DNA from: Elusimicrobiota bacterium
GTDB lineage: Bacteria > Elusimicrobiota > UBA8919
Direction of reading: 5' to 3'
Assembly: GCA_016928195.1 (NCBI GenBank)
Contig: JAFGLF010000044.1
Coordinates: 248,001-312,000 of the forward strand
Length of the DNA: 64,000 nucleotides
Each line of letters opens with the position of its first letter. Position 1 is the stretch's first letter. The position numbers were made by a program, and so were the translations under genes. Below, piece after piece: positions 15,900 through 25,479 of the stretch. The notes under the pieces are model-generated. The model had not been told where the DNA came from. It saw only the letters and a list, made by a program, of their open reading frames with translations, and did not search any database.

Positions 15900-16448
15900 A
15901 TGTTAAAAAGGCTAAAACCGGAAGATGCACATCTCTTACTGAATCATGGACCGGTTGTACTAATCTCTACTGCAGATAAAAAAAACAATCCTAATATAAT
16001 GACACTTGCCTGGACGGGGATTGTAAACTCCGAACCTCCGCTTATAGCAATAGGCATGGGGGAACAGGCATATTCGCTCCAATCTATAAAAAAATCAAAA
16101 GAGTTTGTAGTAAACCTGCCCGATAGAAAACTTATAAAAAGTGTTTTACACTGCGGCAAAATCTCCGGAAAAAACAGAGATAAATTCAGCGAGACAAATC
16201 TTACGCCTATAAAATCAAAAATTGTAAAATCCCCTAAAATTAAAGAATGCTTTGCTCATATAGAATGCAGAGTAGCCAATCAATATAAATATGGTGATGT
16301 TACGCTTTTTATTTCAAAAATTCTTTATGCCGATGTTGATGGAAAGTTTTTTGACGGATATCTAAAAACGGATAAGATTAAAACACTGCACCATTTGGGA
16401 GGAGGATGGTTTGCGGAGACAGGCAGAAGATTTTACCCCACCACCTGA
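15900..16448 (+). CDS. Flavin reductase-like protein (FMN-binding split barrel)
   Basis: The 182-residue protein has the flavoredoxin/flavin reductase-like fold pattern: GPVVLISTADKKNNPNIMTL, AWTGIVNSEPPLIAIGM, EFVVNLPD and AHIECRVANQYKYGD, ending LHHLGGGWFAETG. Family members bind FMN and reduce flavins or act as redox partners. The -10 box is nine bases from the ATG and no ribosome-binding site is seen, so the message is probably leaderless. Substrate is unknown. Confidence 0.82.
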   Translation: MLKRLKPEDAHLLLNHGPVVLISTADKKNNPNIMTLAWTGIVNSEPPLIAIGMGEQAYSLQSIKKSKEFVVNLPDRKLIKSVLHCGKISGKNRDKFSETNLTPIKSKIVKSPKIKECFAHIECRVANQYKYGDVTLFISKILYADVDGKFFDGYLKTDKIKTLHHLGGGWFAETGRRFYPTT

Positions 16449-16450
16449 TT

Positions 16451-16466
16451 ACCCGCCGCGGCGGGT
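16451..16466. repeat. 16-bp perfect GC palindrome
   Basis: ACCCGCCGCGGCGGGT just after the flavin reductase stop. It is related to the TCCGCC/GGCGGA palindromes found elsewhere. The rest of the gap to 16630 is AT-rich without recognised features. Confidence 0.6.
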
Positions 16467-16631
16467 CTTGAGGACACACAAGCAGGTAGTGGGATAAAAT
16501 AAATCCAGTTCCTTGTGAATAACAAGATTTTAAACTCAATTACTATTTATAAAAGAATTTATACTTAAATGTTATAAATTTCAAAGTATCGCCAAGGGGC
16601 TGGATAAAAAAATAAAAACATTAAAAAACCC

Positions 16632-16660
16632 TTGACCCTGGTAATAATTTTTTGTATACT
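16632..16660 (+). promoter_or_regulatory. Promoter of the polyamine gene group
   Basis: TTGACC (16632-16637), 17-bp spacer, TATACT (16655-16660). The short leader carries an ATATCGG...CCGATAT hairpin before the ATG at 16702. Confidence 0.75.
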
Positions 16661-16701
16661 TTTCCAATATCGGAATTTAAAAAAACCGATATACGAATGA
16701 A

Positions 16702-17808
16702 ATGAAGAATATTGAAACACCATATTATCTTATAGACGAAAGCAAGCTATTAAAAAATCTGAAGAAAATTAAATACCTGAAAGATAATTACGGAGTTAAA
16801 TCCGTACTAGCATTAAAATGTTTTTCCAGCTGGTGTGTTTTTGATCTAATGAGAAGGTATATGGACGGCACAACAAGCAGTTCGTTGTACGAAGCCAGAT
16901 TGGGATACGAAAAGTTCAAAAAAGAAGTACATGCTTACAGTGCTGCGTTTTCCAAAAGTGATATAGACGAATTGAAAAAGTTTTCTAACAAAGTTATATT
17001 CAATTCTATATCTCAATTAAAAATGTTTTATACTAAGGTACGTAATTTAAAAATCGGACTGCGTATTAACCCGCAGATTAGCTATTCGGATTTTGATCTT
17101 GCGGACCCAGCCAGAAAATATTCAAGGCTTGGGGTAAAGAATTATAAATCAGTATTGGATATATCACATTTACTCAGCGGAGTAATGTTTCACTGTAATT
17201 GCGAAAACGAAAATTTTAATAAATTTTCTTCTTATCTGGATCATATTAGCAAAACTTATGCTGAGTTATTGAATAAATTAGAGTGGGTCAGTCTGGGCGG
17301 CGGAATTTATTTTACAAAAGATACTTATCCTCTGGAAAAATTCGGAAAAAAATTAAAGAATTTCGGAGATAAGTTCGGTGTTCAGGTTTATCTGGAGCCC
17401 GGAGAAACAGCAGTTACACAGTCAGCATATCTTGTCACAAAGGTTCTGGATATTGTACATAACGAAATCGACATAGCTATCGTGGACAGTTCTATTGAAG
17501 CACATATGCTGGATTTGCTGGTATATAGAACCCAGGCAAAGATAGAAAACAACAAAAACGGAAAATACAAATATATGATAGCCGGAAAATCATGTCTGGC
17601 AGGCGATATTTTCGGTATGTATAATTTTAAATCAAAACTTAAGGCCGGAAGTACTATTAATATAAGTGATGCAGCCGGATACACTATGGTCAAAAAGAAC
17701 TGGTTTAACGGATTGGCAATGCCTTCAATTGTAGTTAAACGGCTTAACGGCTCCTACGATATTGCAAAAAAATTCAGTTATAAGGATTATATACAGAGTC
17801 TTTCATAA
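16702..17808 (+). CDS. nspC: Carboxynorspermidine/carboxyspermidine decarboxylase
   Basis: The 368-residue PLP enzyme of the alanine racemase fold starts IETPYYLIDESKLLKNL. The PLP lysine is K39 in SVLALKCFS. GVMFHCNCEN, WVSLGGGIYF, YLEPGETAV and the active-site GKSCLAGD follow. NspC releases CO2 from carboxynorspermidine or carboxyspermidine to give norspermidine or spermidine. It is followed by the matching dehydrogenase, so the alternative polyamine pathway is present. Confidence 0.93.
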   Translation: MKNIETPYYLIDESKLLKNLKKIKYLKDNYGVKSVLALKCFSSWCVFDLMRRYMDGTTSSSLYEARLGYEKFKKEVHAYSAAFSKSDIDELKKFSNKVIFNSISQLKMFYTKVRNLKIGLRINPQISYSDFDLADPARKYSRLGVKNYKSVLDISHLLSGVMFHCNCENENFNKFSSYLDHISKTYAELLNKLEWVSLGGGIYFTKDTYPLEKFGKKLKNFGDKFGVQVYLEPGETAVTQSAYLVTKVLDIVHNEIDIAIVDSSIEAHMLDLLVYRTQAKIENNKNGKYKYMIAGKSCLAGDIFGMYNFKSKLKAGSTINISDAAGYTMVKKNWFNGLAMPSIVVKRLNGSYDIAKKFSYKDYIQSLS

Positions 17809-17810
17809 GA

Positions 17811-17890
17811 ACGCGAATTCACGCAAACAGAGAAGCAACGCGAATATTCGCGAATATTTGCGTTAGATTAGCGACCATTTGCGTTCCCGA
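17811..17890. repeat. Family B hairpin word array
   Basis: GCGAAT words (CGCGAATATTCGCGAATATT) on the left and GCGTTAGATTAGCGACCATT on the right, spaced 10-11 bp. It lies between nspC and the dehydrogenase gene. Confidence 0.7.
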
Positions 17891-17908
17891 GTATAACGAG
17901 GGTTAATT

Positions 17909-19129
17909 ATGAAGAAAAATGTTATGATTATCGGAGCAGGAGGAGTTGCACACGTAACAGCGCATAAATGTGCCCAGAATAACGACGTTTTAGGAAATAT
18001 TTGTATCGCATCCAGGAAAAAAAATAAATGTGACGCAATAATTGACAGTATTAAAAGAAAAAACAGCATTAAGGATAAAAGCAAGAAAATAACATCATAT
18101 CAGCTCGATGCAATGGATATTCCCGCCACCGTAAAACTGATTAAAAAAACAGGATCGGAAATCGTAATAAACCTCGGGACACCATTTATTAATATGTCAG
18201 TTCTGAGTGCCTGTCTTCAAGCCGGTGCTGCTTATATGGATACGGCCATTCACGAAGAACCTGATAAGATATGTGAAAACCCTCCGTGGTACGGCAATTA
18301 CGAATGGAAGAGAAAGGATGAATGCAAAAAAGCCGGATTGACAGCAATACTTGGAGCGGGATTCGACCCGGGTGTGGTAAATGCTTATTGTGCTTATGTT
18401 CTAAAACATAATATTGATAAGGCAGATACGATAGATATTATGGATGTAAACGCCGGGAATCACGGAAAATATTTTGCCACCAATTTTGACCCGGAAATAA
18501 ACTTCAGGGAATTTACCGGCAGGGTATGGACATGGATCGATAAAAAATGGGTGGCAAAACCCACACATTCGGAAAAAAAGATCTATGAGTTTCCGGTCGT
18601 AGGCAAACAAACTATCTATCTAACAGGACATGATGAACTGCATTCTCTATCTAAAAATATAGATGCCAAAAGTATAAGATTCTGGATGGGATTCGGCGAC
18701 CATTATATTAACTGTTTTACTGTTCTCAAAAACATAGGATTACTTTCTGAATTTCCCGTCAAAACAGCAGAAGGATTGGAAGTAGTCCCGTTAAAAGTCG
18801 TTAAAGCATGTCTGCCGGACCCGGCTTCGCTGGCTCCTAACTATACAGGAAAAACGTGTATAGGATCCCTTGTAAAAGGAAAAAAAGACGGTAAAGATAA
18901 AGAGGTTTTTGTATATAATATATGTGACCATGCAGAATGTTATAAAGAGGTGGAATCACAGGCTATTTCTTACACAGCCGGAGTACCGCCGGTAGCTGCC
19001 GCAATCTTGATAGCAAACGGAACATGGGATGCCAAAACCATGGTAAATGTCGAAGAACTGGATCCGGATCCGTTCATTGATGTGCTGGCTAAGATAGGAT
19101 TGCCGACAGAAATTAAAGAAAAAGGATGA
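17909..19129 (+). CDS. Carboxynorspermidine synthase (saccharopine dehydrogenase family)
   Basis: The 406-residue oxidoreductase begins KKNVMIIGAGGVAHVTAHKC, a Rossmann GxGxxA motif. It has GAAYMDTAIHE, ILGAGFDPGVVNAYCAY and NICDHAECYKEVESQ, all typical of carboxynorspermidine dehydrogenase. It condenses aspartate semialdehyde with diaminopropane or putrescine, making the substrate of NspC. The TGA stop is the first three bases of the next family A array. Confidence 0.92.
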   Translation: MKKNVMIIGAGGVAHVTAHKCAQNNDVLGNICIASRKKNKCDAIIDSIKRKNSIKDKSKKITSYQLDAMDIPATVKLIKKTGSEIVINLGTPFINMSVLSACLQAGAAYMDTAIHEEPDKICENPPWYGNYEWKRKDECKKAGLTAILGAGFDPGVVNAYCAYVLKHNIDKADTIDIMDVNAGNHGKYFATNFDPEINFREFTGRVWTWIDKKWVAKPTHSEKKIYEFPVVGKQTIYLTGHDELHSLSKNIDAKSIRFWMGFGDHYINCFTVLKNIGLLSEFPVKTAEGLEVVPLKVVKACLPDPASLAPNYTGKTCIGSLVKGKKDGKDKEVFVYNICDHAECYKEVESQAISYTAGVPPVAAAILIANGTWDAKTMVNVEELDPDPFIDVLAKIGLPTEIKEKG

Positions 19130-19262
19130 TTACAGTGATAAGGAAAGAAAGATTACGGCGATAAATCCGCCGGCTGGCGGACCGATTACGGCAATACGAC
19201 TTTTCCGTATCGTTGGTATCGTTTGTTTATCGCTGGAATCGGCAGTTAAAAATCGCTGGTAT
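19127..19262. repeat. Family A hairpin word array starting at a stop codon
   Basis: Starts TGATTACAGTGATAAGG with the TGA as the preceding gene's stop. An AATCCGCCGGCTGGCGGACC palindrome sits near the centre (about 19164-19183). The right arm has TATCGTTGGTATCG and TATCGCTGGAATCGG. Confidence 0.75.
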
Positions 19263-19271
19263 CATATACTT

Positions 19272-20723
19272 ATGTCAAAACAGGAAAAAGCCCCAATATT
19301 TGATACTCTTATCAATCATGCAAAACAACGCATGACTTCTTTTCACACACCTGGACATAAAAACGGCAGGGGCATTGATAAAAAACTTCTGGACTTTACC
19401 GGCAAAAATATGTATTACTTCGATGTGACCGTATTCCCGGAAGTCGATTCCCTGCATGACCCGACCGGATGTATAAAACAGGCGCAGGAATTGATGGCAA
19501 AGGCATACAGGGTGCAAAACTCCTTTTTCCTTGTTAATGGTTCATCTGTGGGTAATCAGGCAATGCTTCTATCTGCATGCAATCCGGGTGATTCGGTGAT
19601 TCTTTCCAGAAATGTTCATAAATCCGTTTTAGGAGGAATTGTACTGGCGGGTCTCTGGCCAATATGGCTTCAGCCTAAAGTGGACCAGAATCTAGACATT
19701 ATTCTTGATGCAGAACCTGACCAGATTGCAGAAGCAATCAAAAAATTCCCGGAAGCAAAAGCTGTTTTTGTAACAAGCCCTACATATAACGGTGTAACAA
19801 GCGACCTTCTTGAAATAGCAAATATATGCCATAGAAACAATAAAATTTTACTTGTAGATGAAGCACACGGACCACATTTGAGATTTCACAGGGATTTTCC
19901 TATTTCTGCAGTAGAAGCAGATGCGGATATGGTTGTACAATCGGTACATAAAATTTTATCTGCGATGTCTCAAGGTTCGGTTCTCCATGTTAATTCCAAC
20001 AGGATAAGCATTAACAGAGTAAAAAAAATCGTTTCAATGCTTCAGACAACCAGCCCAAGCTATCTTACGCTTGCATCTATTGACCTTGCAAGGCGGCAGG
20101 CGGTAATGCACGGTGAAAAACTTTTGGGACAGGTAATGGATGTAGCAGAAGAAGGAAGAAAACGAATAAACCGTATGAAAAATCTCTTTTGTTTTACAAG
20201 AGACGATATCCGTTCAAGAGAATACGACCTTGATGTAACAAAACTTACTATAAATGTAACAAAAACCGGACTTACAGGTCAAGAAATAGAAAATATATTA
20301 AATGAAAAGTATAATATCCAGATTGACTGTGCCGATGTTTTCAATCTTATTGCCATAATGGGGATCGGTTCGACCCGGTCCGATGTTAATAAGCTGGTAT
20401 CTGCTCTTAACGATATTGACAATAAACATCATGGTGCACAGAAAAACTTGGACTTTGATTTACCGTCATTAACAACAGAGATGGTGATGATCCCGAGAGA
20501 AGTTCTTTTGGAGAGGGATTCTAAACGTGTTCCTCTGCGTAAATCTGTAGGGCATATAAGCGCACAGACACTTACTCCTTATCCGCCGGGAATTCCGGTT
20601 CTTATTCCCGGAGAGAGAATCACCCAGGAAGCATGCGATTATATTATAGAATTATCGGAAAAAGACATAAGAATAAGCGGACAGGAAACAGATACGCTTA
20701 GAACAATAAAAGTCGTTAAGTGA
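19272..20723 (+). CDS. Orn/Lys/Arg decarboxylase, AAT-fold (SpeA-like)
   Basis: The 483-residue PLP enzyme has TSFHTPGHKNGRG at the start, VNGSSVGNQAMLLSACNPGD, SPTYNGVTSD, LLVDEAHGPH and the PLP lysine in VQSVHKILSAMSQGS (about residue 226). PYPPGIPVLIPGE closes the family pattern. Such enzymes decarboxylate arginine, lysine or ornithine. Beside the carboxyspermidine genes, arginine decarboxylation to agmatine and on to putrescine is the likeliest role, but substrate is not decided by sequence. Confidence 0.9.
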   Translation: MSKQEKAPIFDTLINHAKQRMTSFHTPGHKNGRGIDKKLLDFTGKNMYYFDVTVFPEVDSLHDPTGCIKQAQELMAKAYRVQNSFFLVNGSSVGNQAMLLSACNPGDSVILSRNVHKSVLGGIVLAGLWPIWLQPKVDQNLDIILDAEPDQIAEAIKKFPEAKAVFVTSPTYNGVTSDLLEIANICHRNNKILLVDEAHGPHLRFHRDFPISAVEADADMVVQSVHKILSAMSQGSVLHVNSNRISINRVKKIVSMLQTTSPSYLTLASIDLARRQAVMHGEKLLGQVMDVAEEGRKRINRMKNLFCFTRDDIRSREYDLDVTKLTINVTKTGLTGQEIENILNEKYNIQIDCADVFNLIAIMGIGSTRSDVNKLVSALNDIDNKHHGAQKNLDFDLPSLTTEMVMIPREVLLERDSKRVPLRKSVGHISAQTLTPYPPGIPVLIPGERITQEACDYIIELSEKDIRISGQETDTLRTIKVVK

Positions 20724-20776
20724 AGCAACGCGAATATTTGTGTTTGTGAGCGGAGCGAACAAAGGGGGATTACAAG

Positions 20777-21121
20777 ATGACTGCAAAGCAATTGAATGAA
20801 ATTAAGAAAATTCTTCTTGCCAAAAAAGAAGACCTATTAAAAGTTGTCAGAGACAAAAAAGACCAGGAATTGCAGGAAAAAGAAGTTGGTGACGAGGTGG
20901 ATGCAGCAGTCGATAGTGAGGAAAAAGAACTTTTGTTCGGACTTACAGATAATGAAAAGGGATTATTGGCCTCTATTGATTCTGCATTGCGCAAAATAGA
21001 GATGAAAAAATACGGAGTTTGCGAAGGATGTGCATCAAAGATACCTTTTGAAAGGCTTAAAGCAATGCCATATGCAAACTACTGTATAAAATGCCAGCCT
21101 AAATTTGAAAAAAATAAGTAA
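20777..21121 (+). CDS. DksA/TraR-family zinc-finger protein
   Basis: The 114-residue protein has an N-terminal helical hairpin rich in K/E and a C-terminal CEGCASKIPFERLKAMPYAN-YCIKC zinc finger (CxxC-17-CxxC). DksA proteins enter the RNA polymerase secondary channel and modulate initiation. The coiled-coil tip here reads DEVDAAVDSEE, so it has acidic residues at the tip. It is shorter than E. coli DksA, as in many non-proteobacterial members. Confidence 0.88.
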   Translation: MTAKQLNEIKKILLAKKEDLLKVVRDKKDQELQEKEVGDEVDAAVDSEEKELLFGLTDNEKGLLASIDSALRKIEMKKYGVCEGCASKIPFERLKAMPYANYCIKCQPKFEKNK

Positions 21122-21143
21122 CAAGAGATTATTGAAAAATCCA

Positions 21144-21220
21144 GCAATCTCTGATTACACAGATAATAGATAAGATTACACAGATTTGGACATTATGCTA
21201 TATCTGCGTAATCAAGACCG
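21144..21220. repeat. Family E hairpin words
   Basis: GATTACACAGATAATAG and GATTACACAGATTTGG on the left; ATATCTGCGTAATCAAG on the right. It lies upstream of the carB promoter. Confidence 0.6.
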
Positions 21221-21254
21221 ATGAGAGACTTTTTCAGAGGTCTCTAAAATTTAC

Positions 21255-21328
21255 TTGACAAAAGTGAGAAATTACTTATAATAAAACTGAGTGACAAAGT
21301 GGTCCTCATTGAGGGGGGCTTTTTTTTT
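21255..21328 (+). promoter_or_regulatory. carB promoter with immediate attenuator-like element
   Basis: TTGACA (21255-21260), 16-bp spacer and consensus TATAAT (21277-21282). About 15-25 bases into the transcript comes a short hairpin CCTC-ATT-GAGG (21304-21314), then GGGGC and nine T (21320-21328). This resembles a short intrinsic terminator or attenuator ahead of carB. The hairpin is weak, so it may act only under some conditions. Confidence 0.6.
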
Positions 21329-21380
21329 GTGTAAAAAATACCCGCCGGAAAAAATTTAAATTTACAGGGGAAACAGGATA

Positions 21381-24300
21381 ATGGCAAAACGTAAAGATAT
21401 TCAAAAAGTTCTTATTATCGGATCGGGACCAATTATTATCGGACAGGCATGCGAATTTGATTATTCGGGAACCCAGGCATGCAAGGCATTAAAAGAAGAA
21501 GGTTATGAGGTAGTGCTGGTTAATTCAAACCCGGCTACAATTATGACAGATCCGGGTATGGCACATAAAACCTATATAGAACCGCTTACAATAGAAAGCC
21601 TGGAAACAATCATAGAAAAAGAACGGCCTGACGGCCTGCTTCCGAACCTCGGCGGACAAACAGGTCTTAATCTCTCATCCAGTCTTTATAAATCCGGCAT
21701 CCTGGATAAATACGGAGTTAAAATCATAGGGGTAAAGGCTGACGCAATAGAACGCGGTGAAGACCGTATAGAATTTAAAAAAACCATGAATAAACTGGGA
21801 ATACCTATGCCCAAATCGGAACCGTCTCATTCCGTTGAAGAAGCCGAAAAAATAGCAGAACAGCTAGGATATCCTGTTGTTCTTAGACCTGCATATACAC
21901 TGGGCGGAACAGGCGGCGGTATGGCTTATAATGTAGAAGAATTGCGCACAATTGTGGCACGGGGATTGTCAGCAAGTCTTGTCCATCAGGTTCTCGTTGA
22001 AGAATCTGTTTTCGGATGGGAAGAATTGGAGTTAGAAGTAGTGAGAGACGAAAAAAATCAAAAGATTACTGTGTGTTTTATAGAAAATATTGATGCAATG
22101 GGTGTTCATACCGGCGACAGTTTTTGTTCGGCACCTATGCTGACCGTTCCGAAACCATTACAGGAACGTATGCAGGATCTCTGCTACAAGATTGTTGAAG
22201 CTATCGGTGTGGTGGGAGGAACTAATATTCAGTTTGCCCACAATTTAAAAGATGACCGGCTGGTTGTAATTGAAATCAATCCAAGAACCTCCAGATCTTC
22301 CGCTCTTGCTTCAAAAGCAACAGGGTTTCCTATTGCACGTATCTCTACAAAATTGGCAGCCGGATTGACAATGGACGAAATTCCGTATTGGAAAGAAGGT
22401 ACACTTGAAAAATATGAACCAAGCGGAGATTATGTTGTCATAAAATTCGCAAGATGGGCATTTGAAAAATTTTCCCAGGCTAAGGATATTTTAGGAACAC
22501 AGATGAAAGCAGTCGGCGAGGTTATGAGTATAGCAAAAACATTCAAAGAAGCTTTCCAGAAATCAATCCGTTCGCTTGAAATCAAACGGTACGGGCTCGG
22601 AGGCGCCAAGAATTTCAAAGACCTTTCGCTGGATGAATTAAAACAGAAACTGATATTTCCGTCAAGTGAACGCGTCTTTTTAATGTATGAAGCTCTCCGT
22701 AAAGGAATAAGCATCGAAGAATTAAACCAAATGACAAACATCCATTCCTATTTTATTAAGGAAATGAAGGAACTTGTAGAATTTGAAGAAAACCTGGCCT
22801 CGCAATCCTGGAACAAACTTCCAAAAGAAACCTTAAGAAAAGCAAAAGAGCTGGGATTTTCGGATAAATACTTAGCGGGTCTTTTTAATATTAAGGAAAA
22901 AGATATTCGTGAAAAAAGAATTTCTTATGGTATTACGGTAAAATATGATGCTGTACCGGTCAGCGGCGTAAAGAACGCAGCATATTACTACTCCACCTAC
23001 AAAGATATAAAGGATAATGTTCCGGTTTCCAAGAATAAAAAGATTATGATTCTCGGAGGCGGACCAAACAGGATCGGTCAGGGGATAGAATTTGACTATA
23101 CATGTGTTCATGCAGCATTTGCACTCAAGGATGAAGGGTATGACTCAATTATGGTGAATTGTAATCCTGAGACAGTTTCAACTGATTATGATACATCAAA
23201 CAAACTCTATTTCGAACCTTTAACTGTAGAGGATGTACTCGGAATATATGCAAAAGAAAAACCTGAAGGTGTAATTGTCCAGTTCGGCGGCCAGACACCT
23301 CTGAATATCGCACAGGAACTGAAAGATAACGGGGTCAGGATACTCGGAACCACACCCGAGAGTATTAATTTTGCGGAAGACAGGGAAAGTTTCCGTGAAA
23401 AAATGATAGAATTAAAAATCCCGCAGCCGGAAAGCGGTACCGCACGTTCTCTGGAACAATCTCTAAATATCGCCAAAAAAATAGGTTATCCGCTTATGGT
23501 GCGTCCTTCATACGTGCTAGGCGGACGGGGTATGGAAATTATATATGATGAAGAGTCGCTAAAAAAATACGCACTTGAAGCAATTGAGGTAAGCCCCGAA
23601 CACCCAATGCTTATAGACCGGTTTTTGGAACAAGCCATTGAAGCAGAGGTTGACGCCCTGTCAGATGGTAAGGATACCTTTGTCGCTTCGGTTATGGAAC
23701 ATATAGAGTTAGCCGGAGTCCATTCCGGAGATTCTGCCTGTTCCATTCCATCCAGGACAATCAGCGAAAAACATCTAAAAACCATAGAAAAATATACTTC
23801 CATGATAGCAAAGGAACTGAATGTTGTCGGCCTTACAAATATCCAATATGCCATCTGTAATGATATGGTATATATTTTGGAGGCAAATCCGCGTGCATCA
23901 CGTACAGTTCCTATTGTATCAAAAGTAACGGGAATTCCGCTGGCCAGAATTGCAACACAGATTATGTTAGGAAAACGGTTAAGCGATTTTCCGGAATTAA
24001 AGACAAAAAAACCTTATTTTGTAGGAGTAAAGGAAGCTGTATTCCCGTTTAATATGTTTCCTGAAGTTGACCCGCTGCTTGGACCTGAAATGAGGGCAAC
24101 CGGAGAAGTAATGGGTGTTGCCGATTCATTCGGTTCCGCGTATTACAAGGCACAGGAATCTGCCGGACAAAAATTGCCGCTGGAAGGAACTATTCTTCTG
24201 ACTGTTGCTAAGAAAGACAGAGAACTTCTTATTCCAAGCGCAGAAAAAATAGAAAAACTCGGTTTCAAAATCCTTGCAACAGAAGGAACAAGCGAATCAT

Positions 24301-24578
24301 TAAATGAACATAAAATAGCCAATACTCTGATAAAGAAAGTGCATGAAGGACGGCCCAATATAGCCGATGCAATTAAAAACAACGAAATACATCTTATCAT
24401 TAATACACCTGTAGGTAGGGACAGCAAGTTTGACGACAGTTATATTCGTATGCTGGCAATACAGAAAAAGATCCCTTACGTAACATCAATTGCTGCTGCT
24501 GCTGCCAGTATAGACGGTATTATTGCCGCAAAAAAAGGCAAACTGCCTCCGAAATCTTTACAGGAATATTATAAATAA
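21381..24578 (+). CDS. carB: Carbamoyl-phosphate synthase large subunit
   Basis: The 1065-residue protein has the usual duplicated ATP-grasp layout. The first half opens GSGPIIIGQACEFDYSGTQA, the second GGGPNRIGQGIEFDYTCVHA near residue 560. Both have the ATP-binding RPAYTLGGTGGG and RPSYVLGGRGM loops. The C-terminal allosteric MGS-like domain covers about 930-1065. It makes carbamoyl phosphate for arginine and pyrimidines. The small subunit gene carA is not in the window. Confidence 0.97.
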   Translation: MAKRKDIQKVLIIGSGPIIIGQACEFDYSGTQACKALKEEGYEVVLVNSNPATIMTDPGMAHKTYIEPLTIESLETIIEKERPDGLLPNLGGQTGLNLSSSLYKSGILDKYGVKIIGVKADAIERGEDRIEFKKTMNKLGIPMPKSEPSHSVEEAEKIAEQLGYPVVLRPAYTLGGTGGGMAYNVEELRTIVARGLSASLVHQVLVEESVFGWEELELEVVRDEKNQKITVCFIENIDAMGVHTGDSFCSAPMLTVPKPLQERMQDLCYKIVEAIGVVGGTNIQFAHNLKDDRLVVIEINPRTSRSSALASKATGFPIARISTKLAAGLTMDEIPYWKEGTLEKYEPSGDYVVIKFARWAFEKFSQAKDILGTQMKAVGEVMSIAKTFKEAFQKSIRSLEIKRYGLGGAKNFKDLSLDELKQKLIFPSSERVFLMYEALRKGISIEELNQMTNIHSYFIKEMKELVEFEENLASQSWNKLPKETLRKAKELGFSDKYLAGLFNIKEKDIREKRISYGITVKYDAVPVSGVKNAAYYYSTYKDIKDNVPVSKNKKIMILGGGPNRIGQGIEFDYTCVHAAFALKDEGYDSIMVNCNPETVSTDYDTSNKLYFEPLTVEDVLGIYAKEKPEGVIVQFGGQTPLNIAQELKDNGVRILGTTPESINFAEDRESFREKMIELKIPQPESGTARSLEQSLNIAKKIGYPLMVRPSYVLGGRGMEIIYDEESLKKYALEAIEVSPEHPMLIDRFLEQAIEAEVDALSDGKDTFVASVMEHIELAGVHSGDSACSIPSRTISEKHLKTIEKYTSMIAKELNVVGLTNIQYAICNDMVYILEANPRASRTVPIVSKVTGIPLARIATQIMLGKRLSDFPELKTKKPYFVGVKEAVFPFNMFPEVDPLLGPEMRATGEVMGVADSFGSAYYKAQESAGQKLPLEGTILLTVAKKDRELLIPSAEKIEKLGFKILATEGTSESLNEHKIANTLIKKVHEGRPNIADAIKNNEIHLIINTPVGRDSKFDDSYIRMLAIQKKIPYVTSIAAAAASIDGIIAAKKGKLPPKSLQEYYK

Positions 24579-24582
24579 AAAA

Positions 24583-24622
24583 CACTATCTGTTATCTGCC
24601 ATCCGATATCTGATATCTGACT
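24583..24622. repeat. Family I 7-bp word array
   Basis: Words TCTGTTA, TCTGCCA, TCCGATA, TCTGATA, TCTGACT in tandem, directly after carB. Confidence 0.65.
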
Positions 24623-24626
24623 TTAT

Positions 24627-25367
24627 ATGCCGGACACTTTTGCGATAACCATTTTATTCTTAATAATCTCAACAGCGGTAGCTGCATTTATAAAAGGCAG
24701 AACAAAGGATAAATGTCTTAAAGGTTTCCTTGGGAATCTTGTCACTATCGAAATGAAAGACGGCAATACCGTACAGGGTATTTTCATCGTTGAATCCACA
24801 GGATTAGAATTAGATTATCCGGAGTCCGATATAAAAAAAGGCGGGGAATGTTCATACATAATGTACAAAAACGAATACCCGAACATAACCGCCATTATCC
24901 GCCCTGTAGACAAACTGACAGAAAAGGAAAATAAAAAAAGAGAAAAGGACTTTAAAAAAACCTATCATCCGACATGGTTCGGAAAAATTATAAGAAAAAT
25001 CAGAAATCTTTTTGCAACGATACGGGATTCAATAAACGAAATTATAAATCTGCTTATCGGCCGCATAGCTGCGGGTGGTGCGGGGGGCAGAATAATATCC
25101 GGACAGCAAAAATACATAACACAGATGCATCAGGAATTCACAGGCACACTGAATACCTCTTATGAACCGCTCTTGGAAAAAAACATTGGACACAGGGTTA
25201 TTGTAGTAATAAAAAAAAATGACAAGCCGGAAAACATATCCGGTATATTGAAGGAATATACCGCACAATTTCTTACGCTTATGGACGTTGAATACCCGAA
25301 AAACAACGGTAAATCTGATGTCATTATTCCAAGAAACTACGGCATTGTAAGACACCTTATTGATTAA
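24627..25367 (+). CDS. Membrane-anchored protein with two Sm-like segments (unknown function)
   Basis: I do not recognise a named family. The 246-residue protein has one N-terminal membrane helix (ITILFLIISTAVAAFI). A segment at about 36-60, GNLVTIEMKDGNTVQGIFIVESTGLELDY, has the beta-strand and glycine pattern of an Sm/LSm fold. A basic amphipathic region follows, then a Gly-rich stretch (GRIAAGGAGGRI), and a second similar segment near 187-215 (GHRVIVVIKKNDKPENISG). Sm-like folds often bind RNA or form rings. The resemblance is by eye only. It lies between carB and the purF-like gene. Confidence 0.6.
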   Translation: MPDTFAITILFLIISTAVAAFIKGRTKDKCLKGFLGNLVTIEMKDGNTVQGIFIVESTGLELDYPESDIKKGGECSYIMYKNEYPNITAIIRPVDKLTEKENKKREKDFKKTYHPTWFGKIIRKIRNLFATIRDSINEIINLLIGRIAAGGAGGRIISGQQKYITQMHQEFTGTLNTSYEPLLEKNIGHRVIVVIKKNDKPENISGILKEYTAQFLTLMDVEYPKNNGKSDVIIPRNYGIVRHLID

Positions 25368-25388
25368 AATAATAAGAAAATATGGAAA

Positions 25389-25427
25389 CCCGCCTGACCA
25401 GTCCGCCAGCTGGCGGAGTCGGGCAGG
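25389..25427. repeat. CCCGCCTGAC...GTCGGGCAGG palindromic element
   Basis: End words CCCGCCTGAC (25389-25398) and GTCGGGCAGG (25418-25427) enclose a TCCGCCAGCTGGCGGA palindrome. The same end words occur in the btuB riboswitch (12960), inside hflX (39161, inverted) and at 62815 (inverted). Confidence 0.75.
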
Positions 25428-25479
25428 TACGATGATGCGATGATATGTAAACCCACCTGACACACATGGAGGTTAAGTA

